A stretch of 64,000 nucleotides of DNA from an uncultured Prevotellaceae bacterium (GCA_902775605.1 CACYNE010000002.1:62001-126000); one strand, 5' to 3'. Shown: positions 1 through 8,314, counted from the stretch's first letter. The notes: a model not told the origin generated them from the sequence alone. A program made the numbers and translations.

Positions 1-1058
1 AATATATCAAGACGTTGACCTATGGCGGAAAGGGTGTCGGTTCGCATGGTGATGGTGCTGTGCAGTTCTTGACGAAGGACGAAGCATGTCAGCAGCAACT
101 TATCGACTATTTGAATGGCAAGGGGCTGCGGGCGTATGGTCTAACCATTAAGCCTGTGCACACTGTGCGTAAGGCGATTATCCCTGTGGCTGGTTTTGGT
201 ACTCGTCTTTATCCGGCAACTCGTTGTCTCAAGAAAGACTTCTTCCCGATTCCTTGTCCTGATGGTATGGTGCGCCCTGTTATTTTGATTCTGCTTGAGG
301 AATTGGTTCAGAGCGGCATTGAGGAGATTTGTCTGGTGTTAGGCAGCGATGAAGAGCGTAAGTTGTATCGTGACTTCTTTGAGCATCCGTTAAGTTCTGA
401 GCATTTTAACAAACTGAATGCAGAATCTCAGGAATACGAAAACCGAATTCTCGATATCGGCAAGCATCTGCATTATGTTATTCAGAAGGAGAAACGCGGA
501 TTTGGTCATGCCGTTTATCAGGCTGCTGGTTTTACAAAAGGTGAACCTGTACTGTTAATGTTGGGCGACACCTTGAGTCGTTCATATACGAACAAACCAT
601 GTGCCTTACAGTTGATAGAGGCTTATGAACGTTATAACAAACTTTTGCTCGGCTTGTATCCTGTGCCATTGTCAACGGTGAGCCATTTCGGCATTATGAG
701 TGGCGTGTGGGAGGATAAAGATGAGCGTGTACTGCATGTGAACGCTTTCATTGAAAAGCCTAAGGCGAGCTATTCGGAAGAGTTCCTTGGTGTTAAGAAT
801 AAAAAGGGAGAGAAAGAATACTGCTCTGTTTTTGGACAATATATCCTGACGCCAGAGGTGTTCATGCAATTGGGAGAGGATATTGCTGCTGCAGATGCTT
901 CGGGTAATACAACCAAGGAAATAGAACTGACAACAGCTCTGGAAGCCGTTCGCAGCCGTTCGGGCATGATAGGTCTGCGTTTGAAAGGATGCCGATATGA
1001 TATGGGAAATCCTGCAGCATTGGTTGAAACAGTGGTTGAATATTCTAAAAAGTTATAA
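1..1058 (+). CDS. Sugar-phosphate nucleotidyltransferase, C-terminal part (5' end outside window)
   Basis: The reading frame is open to the left edge, so the true start lies outside and a TTG at 15 is not it. The visible N-terminal stretch contains the glycine-rich motif YGGKGVGSHGDGAVQF, which resembles the third motif of GHMP kinases. About 50 residues in, a GalU-like nucleotidyltransferase domain begins (KAIIPVAGFGTRLYPATR, then KKDFFPIP), continuing to the stop with a LMLGDTL metal-site motif. Family knowledge: this domain joins a sugar-1-phosphate to a nucleotide, as UTP-glucose-1-phosphate uridylyltransferase does. I infer a kinase-nucleotidyltransferase fusion making an NDP-sugar for envelope polysaccharide. 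The sugar and nucleotide cannot be read from sequence. The following gene, map, has its own promoter. Confidence 0.8.
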   Translation, partial: YIKTLTYGGKGVGSHGDGAVQFLTKDEACQQQLIDYLNGKGLRAYGLTIKPVHTVRKAIIPVAGFGTRLYPATRCLKKDFFPIPCPDGMVRPVILILLEELVQSGIEEICLVLGSDEERKLYRDFFEHPLSSEHFNKLNAESQEYENRILDIGKHLHYVIQKEKRGFGHAVYQAAGFTKGEPVLLMLGDTLSRSYTNKPCALQLIEAYERYNKLLLGLYPVPLSTVSHFGIMSGVWEDKDERVLHVNAFIEKPKASYSEEFLGVKNKKGEKEYCSVFGQYILTPEVFMQLGEDIAAADASGNTTKEIELTTALEAVRSRSGMIGLRLKGCRYDMGNPAALVETVVEYSKKL

Positions 1059-1073
1059 TTACTATCCCAAAAT

Positions 1074-1104
1074 TTTGCGTTTCCGTCATTTTGCAGTACC
1101 TTTG
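1074..1104 (+). promoter_or_regulatory. Bacteroidetes-type promoter for map
   Basis: TTTG at 1074-1077, a 19-base spacer and TACCTTTG at 1097-1104 match the Bacteroidetes -33/-7 consensus. The start codon follows 22 bases downstream. Confidence 0.8.
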
Positions 1105-1126
1105 CACCATCATTTAATAACATATT

Positions 1127-1984
1127 ATGGCAAAAAAACGCAGATGGCACTGCCAACCGGGACAGGAGCCTACTGAATTCGATAAGAAAATTATGTATTG
1201 GGAGTCGAAGGGAAAACTGGTTCCTACTCCCGAACTGATAAAAACGCCAGAGCAAATTGAAGGAATACGTCGCGCTGGTGTAATCAATACAGGCGTGCTG
1301 GATGCTGTCGCAGAACAGATTCATGCTGGTATGAATACGCTTGAAATCGACAAAATCTGTCGCGCCTACTGTGAAGAGCATGATGCAATACCTGCCTGCC
1401 TCAACTACGAAGGCTTTCCTATGAGTGTCTGCACCAGTATTAATGAGGTGGTCTGTCATGGTATTCCTAAGGAAGAAGATGTGCTGGAGGAAGGCGATAT
1501 CATCAACGTTGATTTCACAACAATCAAGGATGGCTATTATGCCGATGCCTCGCGTATGTTCATTATTGGTAAGACAACGCCGGAAAAGGAACAGTTGGTT
1601 CGAGTGGCTAAGGAGTGTCTTGAGATTGGTATGGAAGCCGCTAAGCCTTGGGGATTTGTGGGTGATATCGGTCATGCTATCAAAAAGCATTGTAAGAAAT
1701 ATGGCTATGGTATCGTGAGAGACTTGGCTGGCCACGGCGTGGGCCTTCATTTCCATGAAGAGCCTGATGTGGATCACGATTCTTATCGTGGCACAGGTAT
1801 GCTTTTGGTACCAGGTATGGTATTCACAATTGAGCCGATGATTAATATGGGAACTTGGCGTGTGTTTATCGATTCCGACGATCCTTATGGCTGGGAGGTG
1901 ATTACAGAGGATGAAAAGCCCAGTGCCCAGTGGGAGCATACGTTGCTGATGACGGAGCATGGTGTGGAGATTCTGACATACTAG
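1127..1984 (+). CDS. map: Type I methionine aminopeptidase
   Basis: Removes the initiator methionine from nascent cytoplasmic proteins, using a two-metal centre. At 285 residues it is a little longer than the minimal enzyme, with about 45 extra N-terminal residues (KKRRWHCQPGQEP) that resemble the ribosome-binding extension of some bacterial MAPs. The metal ligands are visible: Asp in NVDFTT, Asp in YYADASR, His in AGHGVG, Glu in FTIEPM and Glu in QWEHT. The substrate histidine in VCHGIP is also present. The start is fixed by the promoter just upstream. tsaD follows after 34 bases with no terminator, so co-transcription is likely. Confidence 0.96.
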   Translation: MAKKRRWHCQPGQEPTEFDKKIMYWESKGKLVPTPELIKTPEQIEGIRRAGVINTGVLDAVAEQIHAGMNTLEIDKICRAYCEEHDAIPACLNYEGFPMSVCTSINEVVCHGIPKEEDVLEEGDIINVDFTTIKDGYYADASRMFIIGKTTPEKEQLVRVAKECLEIGMEAAKPWGFVGDIGHAIKKHCKKYGYGIVRDLAGHGVGLHFHEEPDVDHDSYRGTGMLLVPGMVFTIEPMINMGTWRVFIDSDDPYGWEVITEDEKPSAQWEHTLLMTEHGVEILTY

Positions 1985-2008
1985 TAAGACGAGTTACTAG
2001 CTGACTAG
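1980..2008 (+). repeat. Three ACTAG motifs between map and tsaD
   Basis: ACTAG occurs at 1980-1984 (overlapping the map stop codon), 1996-2000 and 2004-2008. The same pentamer builds a regular 9-base array at 18110-18141. No function is known to me. Confidence 0.5.
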
Positions 2009-2018
2009 ATTTGATATA

Positions 2019-3047
2019 ATGGATAAGGATATATATATATTAGGTATAGAGTCAAGTTGTGACGATACATCGGCTGCCGTTCTTAAGAATGGTGTCTTAT
2101 TGTCAAACGTAACTGCTTCACAAGCTGTTCATGAGGCTTACGGCGGCGTGGTGCCAGAGTTGGCTTCGCGCGCTCATCAGCAGAATGTCGTACCTGTTGT
2201 TGACCAGGCGATTAAGCGTGCCGGCATCACGAAAGAGATGTTGAGTGCTGTAGCCTTTACACGTGGTCCGGGCTTGATGGGTTCATTGCTCGTGGGTGTT
2301 AGTTTCGCAAAAGGCTTTGCTCGCTCTTTGGGCATTCCTTTGATAGATGTGAACCACTTGCAAGGCCATGTGATGGCTCATTTCATCAATAGTGGTGAGG
2401 GTGACTTCAATCCTCCGCCATTGCCATTCCTCTGTCTTTTGGTTAGTGGTGGCAACTCGCAGATTGTACTGGTGCGTGCCTATAATGATATGGAGGTATT
2501 AGGTCAGACAATTGACGATGCGGCTGGCGAGGCTATTGATAAGTGTTCGAAGGTGATGGGACTTGGTTATCCCGGTGGTCCAATCATCGATCGTTTGGCA
2601 CGTCAGGGCAATCCTAAGGCATATCAGTTCTCTGAGCCTCATATTCCTGGACTTGACTATAGTTTCTCAGGTCTTAAGACTTCTTTCCTTTATAATCTGC
2701 GCAAATGGGTTGAAGAGGATCCTGATTTCGTAGAGCATCATAAGGAAGATTTGGCGGCATCGCTCGAATGGACGATCGTTGACATTCTGATGAAGAAACT
2801 TCGTCTTGCTGTCAAACAAACTGGCATCAAACATGTGGCTGTTGCTGGCGGCGTAAGTGCCAATAACGGACTCCGAAACGCTTTCCAGGATCATGCGCGT
2901 CGCTATGGGTGGACTATTTATATTCCGAAGTTCAGTTATACAACCGATAATGCCGCTATGATTGGCATTGTGGGCTATCAGAAATTTCAGGATGGTGACT
3001 TCTGTGAGATAGATGCACCAGCATTTTCAAAAGTAACTTTTAAGTAA
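2019..3047 (+). CDS. tsaD: tRNA N6-adenosine threonylcarbamoyltransferase
   Basis: Transfers the threonylcarbamoyl group from threonylcarbamoyl-AMP to A37 of ANN-decoding tRNAs, acting with TsaB and TsaE, which are not in this window. The 342-residue length is normal for TsaD. Visible hallmarks are the N-terminal GIESSCDDTSAAV nucleotide-binding motif, the metal-binding HLQGHVMAH (His113 and His117), LVSGGNSQ, and a late VAGGVSANN motif of the actin-like ATPase fold. pncC starts only six bases after the stop, so the two are almost certainly one transcript. Confidence 0.97.
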   Translation: MDKDIYILGIESSCDDTSAAVLKNGVLLSNVTASQAVHEAYGGVVPELASRAHQQNVVPVVDQAIKRAGITKEMLSAVAFTRGPGLMGSLLVGVSFAKGFARSLGIPLIDVNHLQGHVMAHFINSGEGDFNPPPLPFLCLLVSGGNSQIVLVRAYNDMEVLGQTIDDAAGEAIDKCSKVMGLGYPGGPIIDRLARQGNPKAYQFSEPHIPGLDYSFSGLKTSFLYNLRKWVEEDPDFVEHHKEDLAASLEWTIVDILMKKLRLAVKQTGIKHVAVAGGVSANNGLRNAFQDHARRYGWTIYIPKFSYTTDNAAMIGIVGYQKFQDGDFCEIDAPAFSKVTFK

Positions 3048-3053
3048 AGAGAT

Positions 3054-3578
3054 ATGGATTTAGAAGGAAAAATCATCAGTAGAGAGATAAGTCAACTGCT
3101 ATGGGAAAGTGAGAAAACCGTGGGTACTGCCGAGAGTTGTACTGGTGGACGCATAGCCGAGGCTTTGATTGCTGTACCTGGCGCTTCAAAGTATTTTAAG
3201 GGTGGCATCATTTCTTATGTTAATGAGGTGAAAGAGAACCTGTTGGGCGTCTCTCACGAATTGCTCGAAGAGAAGACCGCAGTATGCGAAGAAGTTGCCA
3301 TTGAGATGGTGAAAGGCGCTTGTAAAGCTCTGAATACTGATTATGCTATTGCAGCAACAGGTTTTGCCGGTCCTGGCGGCGGTACCAAGGAAATTCCTGT
3401 TGGTACTATTTGGTTGGCATGCGGCACACCTGAGAAGCAGATTACATTTAAGATCTCAGAGGATGAGGGTCGTGACGTGAACTTGATGAATGCCACGAAT
3501 CGTGCCATGCATCTGTTCTGTGAATTCTTGAAGACAGAGAACCCTAAGAATGACGAAGAAAATAGCGTAGAGAGTTAA
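3054..3578 (+). CDS. pncC: CinA C-terminal family nicotinamide-nucleotide amidase
   Basis: Family role: hydrolyses nicotinamide mononucleotide to nicotinate mononucleotide and ammonia, recycling pyridine nucleotides. The 174 residues consist only of the CinA C-terminal domain, with no N-terminal MoCF-like domain. The typical motifs TAESCTGGRIAE, GGIISYVNEVK and ATGFAGPGGG are present, carrying the conserved serine and cysteine of the SCTGG loop. It lies six bases after tsaD. The acidic tail beyond about residue 160 is not conserved in the family. The ribosomal-protein operon downstream has its own promoter. Confidence 0.92.
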   Translation: MDLEGKIISREISQLLWESEKTVGTAESCTGGRIAEALIAVPGASKYFKGGIISYVNEVKENLLGVSHELLEEKTAVCEEVAIEMVKGACKALNTDYAIAATGFAGPGGGTKEIPVGTIWLACGTPEKQITFKISEDEGRDVNLMNATNRAMHLFCEFLKTENPKNDEENSVES

Positions 3579-3613
3579 AAAACTTTAAGAGTGCAATAAT
3601 TCTTAAAACTCTG

Positions 3614-3645
3614 TTTCCAAATCTCAAGAAAATTCAGTACCTTTG
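3614..3645 (+). promoter_or_regulatory. Promoter of the L28-L33-DUF4295 operon
   Basis: TTTC at 3614-3617, a 20-base spacer and TACCTTTG at 3638-3645 form a near-consensus Bacteroidetes promoter. A leader of about 45 bases precedes rpmB. Confidence 0.75.
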
Positions 3646-3696
3646 CACCCTGTTTGGAGTAAGTTACAAAAAGGAACACAATTAAAGTAGATAGAA

Positions 3697-3960
3697 ATGT
3701 CGAAAATTTGTCAAATCACAGGAAAGAAGGCACAGATTGGTAACAATGTGTCACACTCAAAGCACCGCACAAAGCGCAGCTTTGACGTTAACCTGTTCAG
3801 CAAGAAGTTCTACTATGTAGAAGAGGGTTGCTGGATTCAGTTGAAGATTAGCGCTGCTGGCCTTCGCATGATTAATAAAGTAGGTCTTGACGCCGCACTG
3901 AAGCAGGCTGTTGCTAACGGCTTCGTGGATTGGAAGGACATTAAAGTAATAGGAGACTAA
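3697..3960 (+). CDS. rpmB: 50S ribosomal protein L28
   Basis: Structural protein of the large ribosomal subunit. The 87-residue length is typical for the family. It opens with [20 protein letters not shown], and [14 protein letters not shown] and the C-terminal [10 protein letters not shown] region follow. The cysteine of a zinc-ribbon-like N-terminus remains (ICQITGK), but a full four-cysteine set does not, as in many L28 proteins. First gene of a three-gene operon with rpmG (6 bases later) and a DUF4295 gene, an arrangement characteristic of Bacteroidetes. Confidence 0.97.
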   Translation: MSKICQITGKKAQIGNNVSHSKHRTKRSFDVNLFSKKFYYVEEGCWIQLKISAAGLRMINKVGLDAALKQAVANGFVDWKDIKVIGD

Positions 3961-3966
3961 TAGACC

Positions 3967-4158
3967 ATGGCAAGCAAGAAAGCAAAAGGTAATCGTGTCC
4001 AGGTAGTTCTGGAGTGCACCGAGATGAAGAATAGTGGTCTTCCCGGCACCAGCCGTTACATTACGACTAAGAATCGTAAGAACACGCCTGAGCGCATGGA
4101 GTTGATGAAGTATAACCCCATCCTTAAGAAGATGACTCTTCACAAGGAGATTAAGTAA
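3967..4158 (+). CDS. rpmG: 50S ribosomal protein L33
   Basis: Structural protein of the large ribosomal subunit near the E site. The 63 residues include the family signature region [20 protein letters not shown] and [18 protein letters not shown]. The cysteine pairs of zinc-binding L33 forms are absent apart from one Cys, so this is the zinc-independent (C-minus) type. It sits 6 bases after rpmB and 15 bases before a DUF4295 gene in the same operon. Confidence 0.96.
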   Translation: MASKKAKGNRVQVVLECTEMKNSGLPGTSRYITTKNRKNTPERMELMKYNPILKKMTLHKEIK

Positions 4159-4173
4159 GAATAGTAAGACAGT

Positions 4174-4332
4174 ATGGCAAAGAAAACCGTTGCTACCCTC
4201 CACGAAGGTTCGAAGGATGGTCGCGCTTACTCAAAGGTCATCAAGATGGTTCGTAGCCCCAAGACTGGTGCTTACATCTTCGATGAGCAGATGGTTCCCA
4301 ATGAGGCCGTAAAGGACTTCTTCAAGAACTAA
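4174..4332 (+). CDS. DUF4295 family small basic protein
   Basis: A 52-residue protein beginning MAKKTVATLHEGSKDG and ending AVKDFFKN, with a basic middle (KVIKMVRSPKTGAY). It matches what I know of DUF4295, a Bacteroidetes-restricted family found directly after L28 and L33. The role is unknown. Its size, charge and fixed position with ribosomal-protein genes suggest a ribosome-associated protein, which is inference. ATG at 4174 lies 15 bases after rpmG, and a hairpin terminator follows within 35 bases of its stop, so it closes the operon. Confidence 0.9.
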   Translation: MAKKTVATLHEGSKDGRAYSKVIKMVRSPKTGAYIFDEQMVPNEAVKDFFKN

Positions 4333-4365
4333 TTTCTGAATAGACTATTTTTAAAGATATCAATA

Positions 4366-4400
4366 GGGAGTGTGATTTCAAAATCACGCTCTCTTTTTTT
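4366..4400 (+). terminator. Rho-independent terminator of the rpmB operon
   Basis: GGGAGTGTGAT and ATCACGCTCTC form a stem (one G-U pair) around TTCAAA, followed by seven T residues. Confidence 0.8.
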
Positions 4401-4407
4401 ACAGAAA

Positions 4408-5274
4408 ATGAAAAAGATTTATTTGTTAGTCCTGTTTTCTTTGATTACCAATGCTGTTAGTGCTCAGGTAAAGGATACGCTACGAGTGTTGGCAATTGGT
4501 AACTCGTTCTCAGAAGATGCTGTTGAGCAGTATCTTTGGGAGATGGGACAGGAAGTTGGCGTGAACTTTATTATCGGCAACGCTTACCGTGGCGGCTGGA
4601 GTCTGATAGGACATTGGAAGGATGCACGTTCTGTTGCAGCAGATACCGAATTTAGAAAAGTGACGGATGGCAAGCGTGTCAATTATGGAAAGCATACGCT
4701 ACGTGAAATCATCACTAACGAACCCTGGGATGTAATCACCTTCCAGCAGGTGAGTCAAGATGCCGGTCGACAAGAGAGTTATGAGCCAGGATTGAGTCTG
4801 ATGATTGGTTATGTCAGAGCTTTAGCAGTTGACTCTGTTCGCCTGGGCTTCCATCAGACGTGGGCCTATTCTCAGGATTCTGATCATAAGGGTTTCGCAA
4901 AATATAATCGCAACCAATTCCTGATGTACTCTTGCATTACATCGGCTGTTGACAAGGCTATGCATTATCATCAGGGTGACCTGTCGTTCTATATCCCTGC
5001 AGGAACAGCCATACAGAATGCACGTACTACGTTGCTTGCGAAGAGTCGTCCTAATGAGCCAACTGTCAATCGTGAACTGACACGTGATGGTTATCATTTG
5101 AACTATGTTGTTGGACGATATATCGTAGCATGTACGTGGTTCGAGGTTCTTACAGGCAGAAGTTCGGTAGGATTGAAAACACGTCCGAAGGGTCTTATTC
5201 CAGAATTTGCTGCCATAGCTCAACAAGCAGCTCATGCAGCAGTTATCTCCCCAATGACAGTTACACCATTATAA
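4408..5274 (+). CDS. Secreted DUF4886 (SGNH-hydrolase-like) protein
   Basis: A 288-residue secreted protein. A GTG at 4372 lies inside the preceding terminator, so ATG at 4408 is chosen. It gives a clean signal peptide (MKKIYLLVLFSLITNAVSAQ). The mature part begins LRVLAIGNSFSEDAVEQYL, the block typical of DUF4886, with a candidate nucleophile Ser in GNSFS. A late RDGYHLN supplies the Asp and His expected of an SGNH-type triad. Such proteins in Bacteroidetes are mostly glycan or ester hydrolases, but the substrate is unknown. It stands alone between two terminators, with no recognisable promoter of its own. Confidence 0.82.
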   Translation: MKKIYLLVLFSLITNAVSAQVKDTLRVLAIGNSFSEDAVEQYLWEMGQEVGVNFIIGNAYRGGWSLIGHWKDARSVAADTEFRKVTDGKRVNYGKHTLREIITNEPWDVITFQQVSQDAGRQESYEPGLSLMIGYVRALAVDSVRLGFHQTWAYSQDSDHKGFAKYNRNQFLMYSCITSAVDKAMHYHQGDLSFYIPAGTAIQNARTTLLAKSRPNEPTVNRELTRDGYHLNYVVGRYIVACTWFEVLTGRSSVGLKTRPKGLIPEFAAIAQQAAHAAVISPMTVTPL

Positions 5275-5290
5275 CAAAGTGCTTCTTACA

Positions 5291-5356
5291 TACAAACACT
5301 GTATTTCTTATATACAAACAACGTGTTTCTGATATACAAACAACCTGTTTCCTTAT
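5291..5356. repeat. 22-base direct repeat, three copies
   Basis: Three contiguous 22-base units start at 5291, 5313 and 5335. Each begins TACAAACA and carries a TATTTC or TGTTTC core. The last unit forms the left arm of the terminator hairpin next to it. Confidence 0.8.
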
Positions 5357-5372
5357 GAGAAACAGGTTGTTT
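5338..5372. terminator. Bidirectional terminator between convergent genes
   Basis: A perfect 14-base-pair stem (AAACAACCTGTTTC with its complement at 5359-5372) encloses a 7-base loop. It lies between the DUF4886 gene and the convergent glycosyltransferase operon. Confidence 0.8.
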
Positions 5373-5374
5373 CT

Positions 5375-6466
5375 TTATTTTAGATATATTGTCTCATACT
5401 GACGGGCAACCTTGAGGTAGTCGTGATGTTTAGCAACATATTCAATACTTTGCCGTTTGAGCAAAGGAATGCGTTCGGGATGAAGGATAAGTTGCTCAAG
5501 CTCGTGATATACACTTTCGTATGTTGGCTGCACGTTGATGATGGGACGAAACTCTCGTTCGTCAAGGATTTCATAGTTCTCTGGTTCTCCGCCTCCAATA
5601 CAGATGATTCCCTTTGACATGGCCAGAAGGGGATTCATGGAGGGCGTATAGCTATACAGCTGGTCGAGTATGGCATCGCTATTGTCCATCAACCTTTGGT
5701 ATTCATTGAAAGGTACACCCTCTACTTTGATAAGTTCCATTCTGTCGGGATATTTCTTGAGTAAATCCTCAGCAGCACAAAGCATGATGTCGGTACCTTT
5801 ATAGACACTTCGCCCCTTACTGATGCCAATGAAGATCTTTACGGAAGATGGTTCATTGAAATGGGTAGTTACTTCTTCTGGCATCTTGATGGGCAGGGGT
5901 ACGAAATGGAGCTTTTGGGGGAAGTAAGGCTCATAACAGACAAAATCATCATAGAGGCCTGCGATGATGTCGTCGCAGTCAGCTGCGATAAATTTGTTCA
6001 GTCGTTCCTTAGTCGTGCCCAACCAATCGCGTTGCTCCCTGACAGCAGCTTCGTCGGTACGTACTTTGTCACCAATATTGAAATCGCTATATCGCATGGG
6101 TTTACGATAGGTTGACTCGTGTACCCAATACCAGTCCATGCCCATCGCTCCCAGAATCATCTTGCCGTTGTGATGACGAAGATAATTATATATCGGAAAA
6201 ATACGTTCTGCTTTGAGTTCGAGAAACATAGGGTTGATCAACTGCACCACGTCGTAGCCGCGCCAACGTGTTAGGTTGGCATAGACTTTAGCCATGAGTG
6301 CCAATCCGCCGAGTTTTCCTTCTTTTCTGCTGAGGTCAATGTCTCGTGGATAGTTTTTCCAAAAGTCGCCGTTCGAGGCTACGGTGACTTGATGACCTAG
6401 TTTACGTAGTCCCTCGGCCAATGTGTTATGAACATTACTATATTCGCCTAAAAGAAGTATTCTCAT
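5375..6466 (-). CDS. Glycosyltransferase, GT4-like (GT-B fold)
   Basis: A 363-residue cytoplasmic glycosyltransferase. The N-terminal half has the GT-B start MRILLLGEYSNVHNTLAEGL. The C-terminal half has IFIGISKGRSVYKGTDIML and a donor-site region NPLLAMSKGIICIGGGEPEN. Upstream codons in the same frame give an unrelated low-complexity extension; ATG at 6466 overlaps the stop of the upstream gene as ATGA, which supports this start. It is the last gene of a minus-strand operon with two GT2 enzymes and presumably adds a sugar during polysaccharide assembly. Donor and acceptor are not predictable. Confidence 0.82.
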   Translation of the reverse strand: MRILLLGEYSNVHNTLAEGLRKLGHQVTVASNGDFWKNYPRDIDLSRKEGKLGGLALMAKVYANLTRWRGYDVVQLINPMFLELKAERIFPIYNYLRHHNGKMILGAMGMDWYWVHESTYRKPMRYSDFNIGDKVRTDEAAVREQRDWLGTTKERLNKFIAADCDDIIAGLYDDFVCYEPYFPQKLHFVPLPIKMPEEVTTHFNEPSSVKIFIGISKGRSVYKGTDIMLCAAEDLLKKYPDRMELIKVEGVPFNEYQRLMDNSDAILDQLYSYTPSMNPLLAMSKGIICIGGGEPENYEILDEREFRPIINVQPTYESVYHELEQLILHPERIPLLKRQSIEYVAKHHDYLKVARQYETIYLK

Positions 6467-7425
6467 CTTTCTCGTTTCAGTAAAGGAAGTGTCCTCATCA
6501 GTATCGTACGACCAATGCTTGTGTTTGACATCCGTCGGAACCAAGTGTATTTTGTGGTGCAATTGATGTCGGGTAGGGGAAAGAGTCCCTTTTGCCGTAA
6601 CACCGTGAGTTTTTTCTCCAGATAGTGTTTATTATGTGTTAGGACGATAATGTTATAGATGTAGTCCATTGTGAGCTGGGCTGTGCGTCGATGAATGGCC
6701 ATCCTATCAACTAAGGGTAAGGTGTCTTCCAGTTTCTGAAGGTGCAGGATGACGCTCATGGTGTCATTTAGTCTTTGCAACTTCTTGCGAATGGTGCGGT
6801 TGTTGACTGCAGAAGAAAGTCTTCGGCGATAAAAGTATGCCTTTGCTGTGGAAACAAATACCTGTTCGGCACGTAATAACAATTGAGGAGTAAACTCTTC
6901 GTCCTCACCATACGCAATACCAGGCGTAAATCGAAGACTGCCTAATATGGTACACTTGAAAACGAAACTCCATACAGAACCATGAATATTACTCTTGCGT
7001 AGTAATTCTGATCCCGTGACAGGTCCTTTGTCTGTATAGTCAACGATGTTTTCTTTCTTGTTTGTAAAGTCAAACATCACCATGTCTGCCTTATCGAAAC
7101 GCAACAGGTCGATAATGTGTTCATAAACAGGTAATAACATGTCGTCTCCATCGATGAATTGAATGTAGCGTCCTGTTGCCATTCTTAATCCAACGTTTCG
7201 AGCTGTCGAAACACCATCATTCTTCTGTCGGATATAGATAATGTCGTCAGCCATACTCCATAGGTCATAGATGGGGCTCTCATCTGAACCGTCGTCAATC
7301 ACAATTATTTCACGTTCAAAGCTGCGCAAGGTGAGATTGCGAATGCTGTCTATACATTCACAAATCATCTCAGCAGGTATGTTGTGTATGGGGATGATGA
7401 AACTGATTAATGGGCTTTTATCCAT
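6463..7425 (-). CDS. Glycosyltransferase family 2
   Basis: A GT-A-fold transferase of 320 residues. The nucleotide-binding start SFIIPIHN, the acidic IDDGSDE, the DGVSTARNVGL block and the metal-binding FIDGDDML (DxD-type) are all present in the N-terminal 110 residues. The C-terminal part is family-variable and has no clear membrane segment. It overlaps the upstream GT2 gene by 19 bases and the downstream gene by 4 bases, so the three are translationally linked. Likely role: stepwise sugar transfer in making an exopolysaccharide or O-antigen-like glycan. Substrate unknown. Confidence 0.88.
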   Translation of the reverse strand: MDKSPLISFIIPIHNIPAEMICECIDSIRNLTLRSFEREIIVIDDGSDESPIYDLWSMADDIIYIRQKNDGVSTARNVGLRMATGRYIQFIDGDDMLLPVYEHIIDLLRFDKADMVMFDFTNKKENIVDYTDKGPVTGSELLRKSNIHGSVWSFVFKCTILGSLRFTPGIAYGEDEEFTPQLLLRAEQVFVSTAKAYFYRRRLSSAVNNRTIRKKLQRLNDTMSVILHLQKLEDTLPLVDRMAIHRRTAQLTMDYIYNIIVLTHNKHYLEKKLTVLRQKGLFPLPDINCTTKYTWFRRMSNTSIGRTILMRTLPLLKRER

Positions 7426-8309
7426 CTATGAATTGTTTTATTAAGTTTGCAAATATTGTTGACACCTAAGATGTTAAGTGCCAATCCCTTTATTCTTTGT
7501 ATGCATGACAGTCCGTTGCCAAAGATGTTGATATGACGATAGGGAAGTTTCGGGTGGTTGCCTGTCAGTTCGTATACATCCATTTGGATGTTAAGTACAT
7601 GCATGTAATATCTGTCATCGCACCATCTTGGTATGGTCTGAAGATGTGCGTTAAGCAAATCGGTGAGTTCAGGTCCTTTTGCAGTAGCTGTGATGCCTTG
7701 CCCGTTTTGACAGTAGTAATAGAGTCCTTGGCTTGAAGTACCCACTACTGTGGCTTGTTGAAGTAATGAAGGGAAAGTAAATACGTCTTCAAAGACATGG
7801 CCTTTCGGGAAACGTATATTGCCGAAAAGTGAAGCCTTATAGATTTTGTTCCAGGCATAGGTGTGTTCGTATGCCTTCTGTTTGAGCCAATAGTCCGTTT
7901 TGTCCGTATATAATGCAGTGTCAAAAGAGAGTAAGGATTGCTTCTGAGAGCCAAAGAAGCGGTATATGGGAAACTCAACGATATCACAAGTGGCAGCCAG
8001 AGGCATCACTTGTTGATAGGTATCGCTCTGCAGATAATCATCAGAGTCAACAAATGTGATATAATCACCTGTGGCCATATCAAGTCCTGCGTTGCGTGCA
8101 TCACTTAGTCCTCCGTTATTCTTGTGGATTACATGAATACGACTGTCTTTTTCAGCCCATTCATCGCATTTCTGTGGACAACTGTCAGGCGAACCGTCAT
8201 CAACCAGGATAACCTCCAAATCAGTGAAGGTCTGACCAATGACACTCTCCACACAGCGGTTTAGAGTGGCCTCCACTTGATACACAGGAATGATGACACT
8301 TAGTTTCAT
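7407..8309 (-). CDS. Glycosyltransferase family 2
   Basis: A 300-residue GT2 enzyme starting MKLSVIIPVYQVEATL, with VDDGSPD, GGLSDARNAGL and FVDSDDYL in the standard order. A longer frame to 8366 would run back through the promoter, so ATG at 8309 is used. It is the first gene of the minus-strand glycosyltransferase operon, divergent from the flippase gene. The -7 box at 8315-8322 lies so close that the transcript may have almost no leader. Role inferred as polysaccharide sugar transfer; sugar specificity unknown. Confidence 0.88.
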   Translation of the reverse strand: MKLSVIIPVYQVEATLNRCVESVIGQTFTDLEVILVDDGSPDSCPQKCDEWAEKDSRIHVIHKNNGGLSDARNAGLDMATGDYITFVDSDDYLQSDTYQQVMPLAATCDIVEFPIYRFFGSQKQSLLSFDTALYTDKTDYWLKQKAYEHTYAWNKIYKASLFGNIRFPKGHVFEDVFTFPSLLQQATVVGTSSQGLYYYCQNGQGITATAKGPELTDLLNAHLQTIPRWCDDRYYMHVLNIQMDVYELTGNHPKLPYRHINIFGNGLSCIQRIKGLALNILGVNNICKLNKTIHRWIKAH

Positions 8310-8314
8310 ATGCA

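Noticed and set aside
770-1960. 396-codon minus-strand open frame opposite map
   Set aside because: It lies wholly antisense to the nucleotidyltransferase end and map, both strongly supported, and its protein matches no family pattern.
4372-4407. GTG start for the DUF4886 gene
   Set aside because: It lies inside the terminator of the preceding operon; the ATG at 4408 gives a proper signal peptide.
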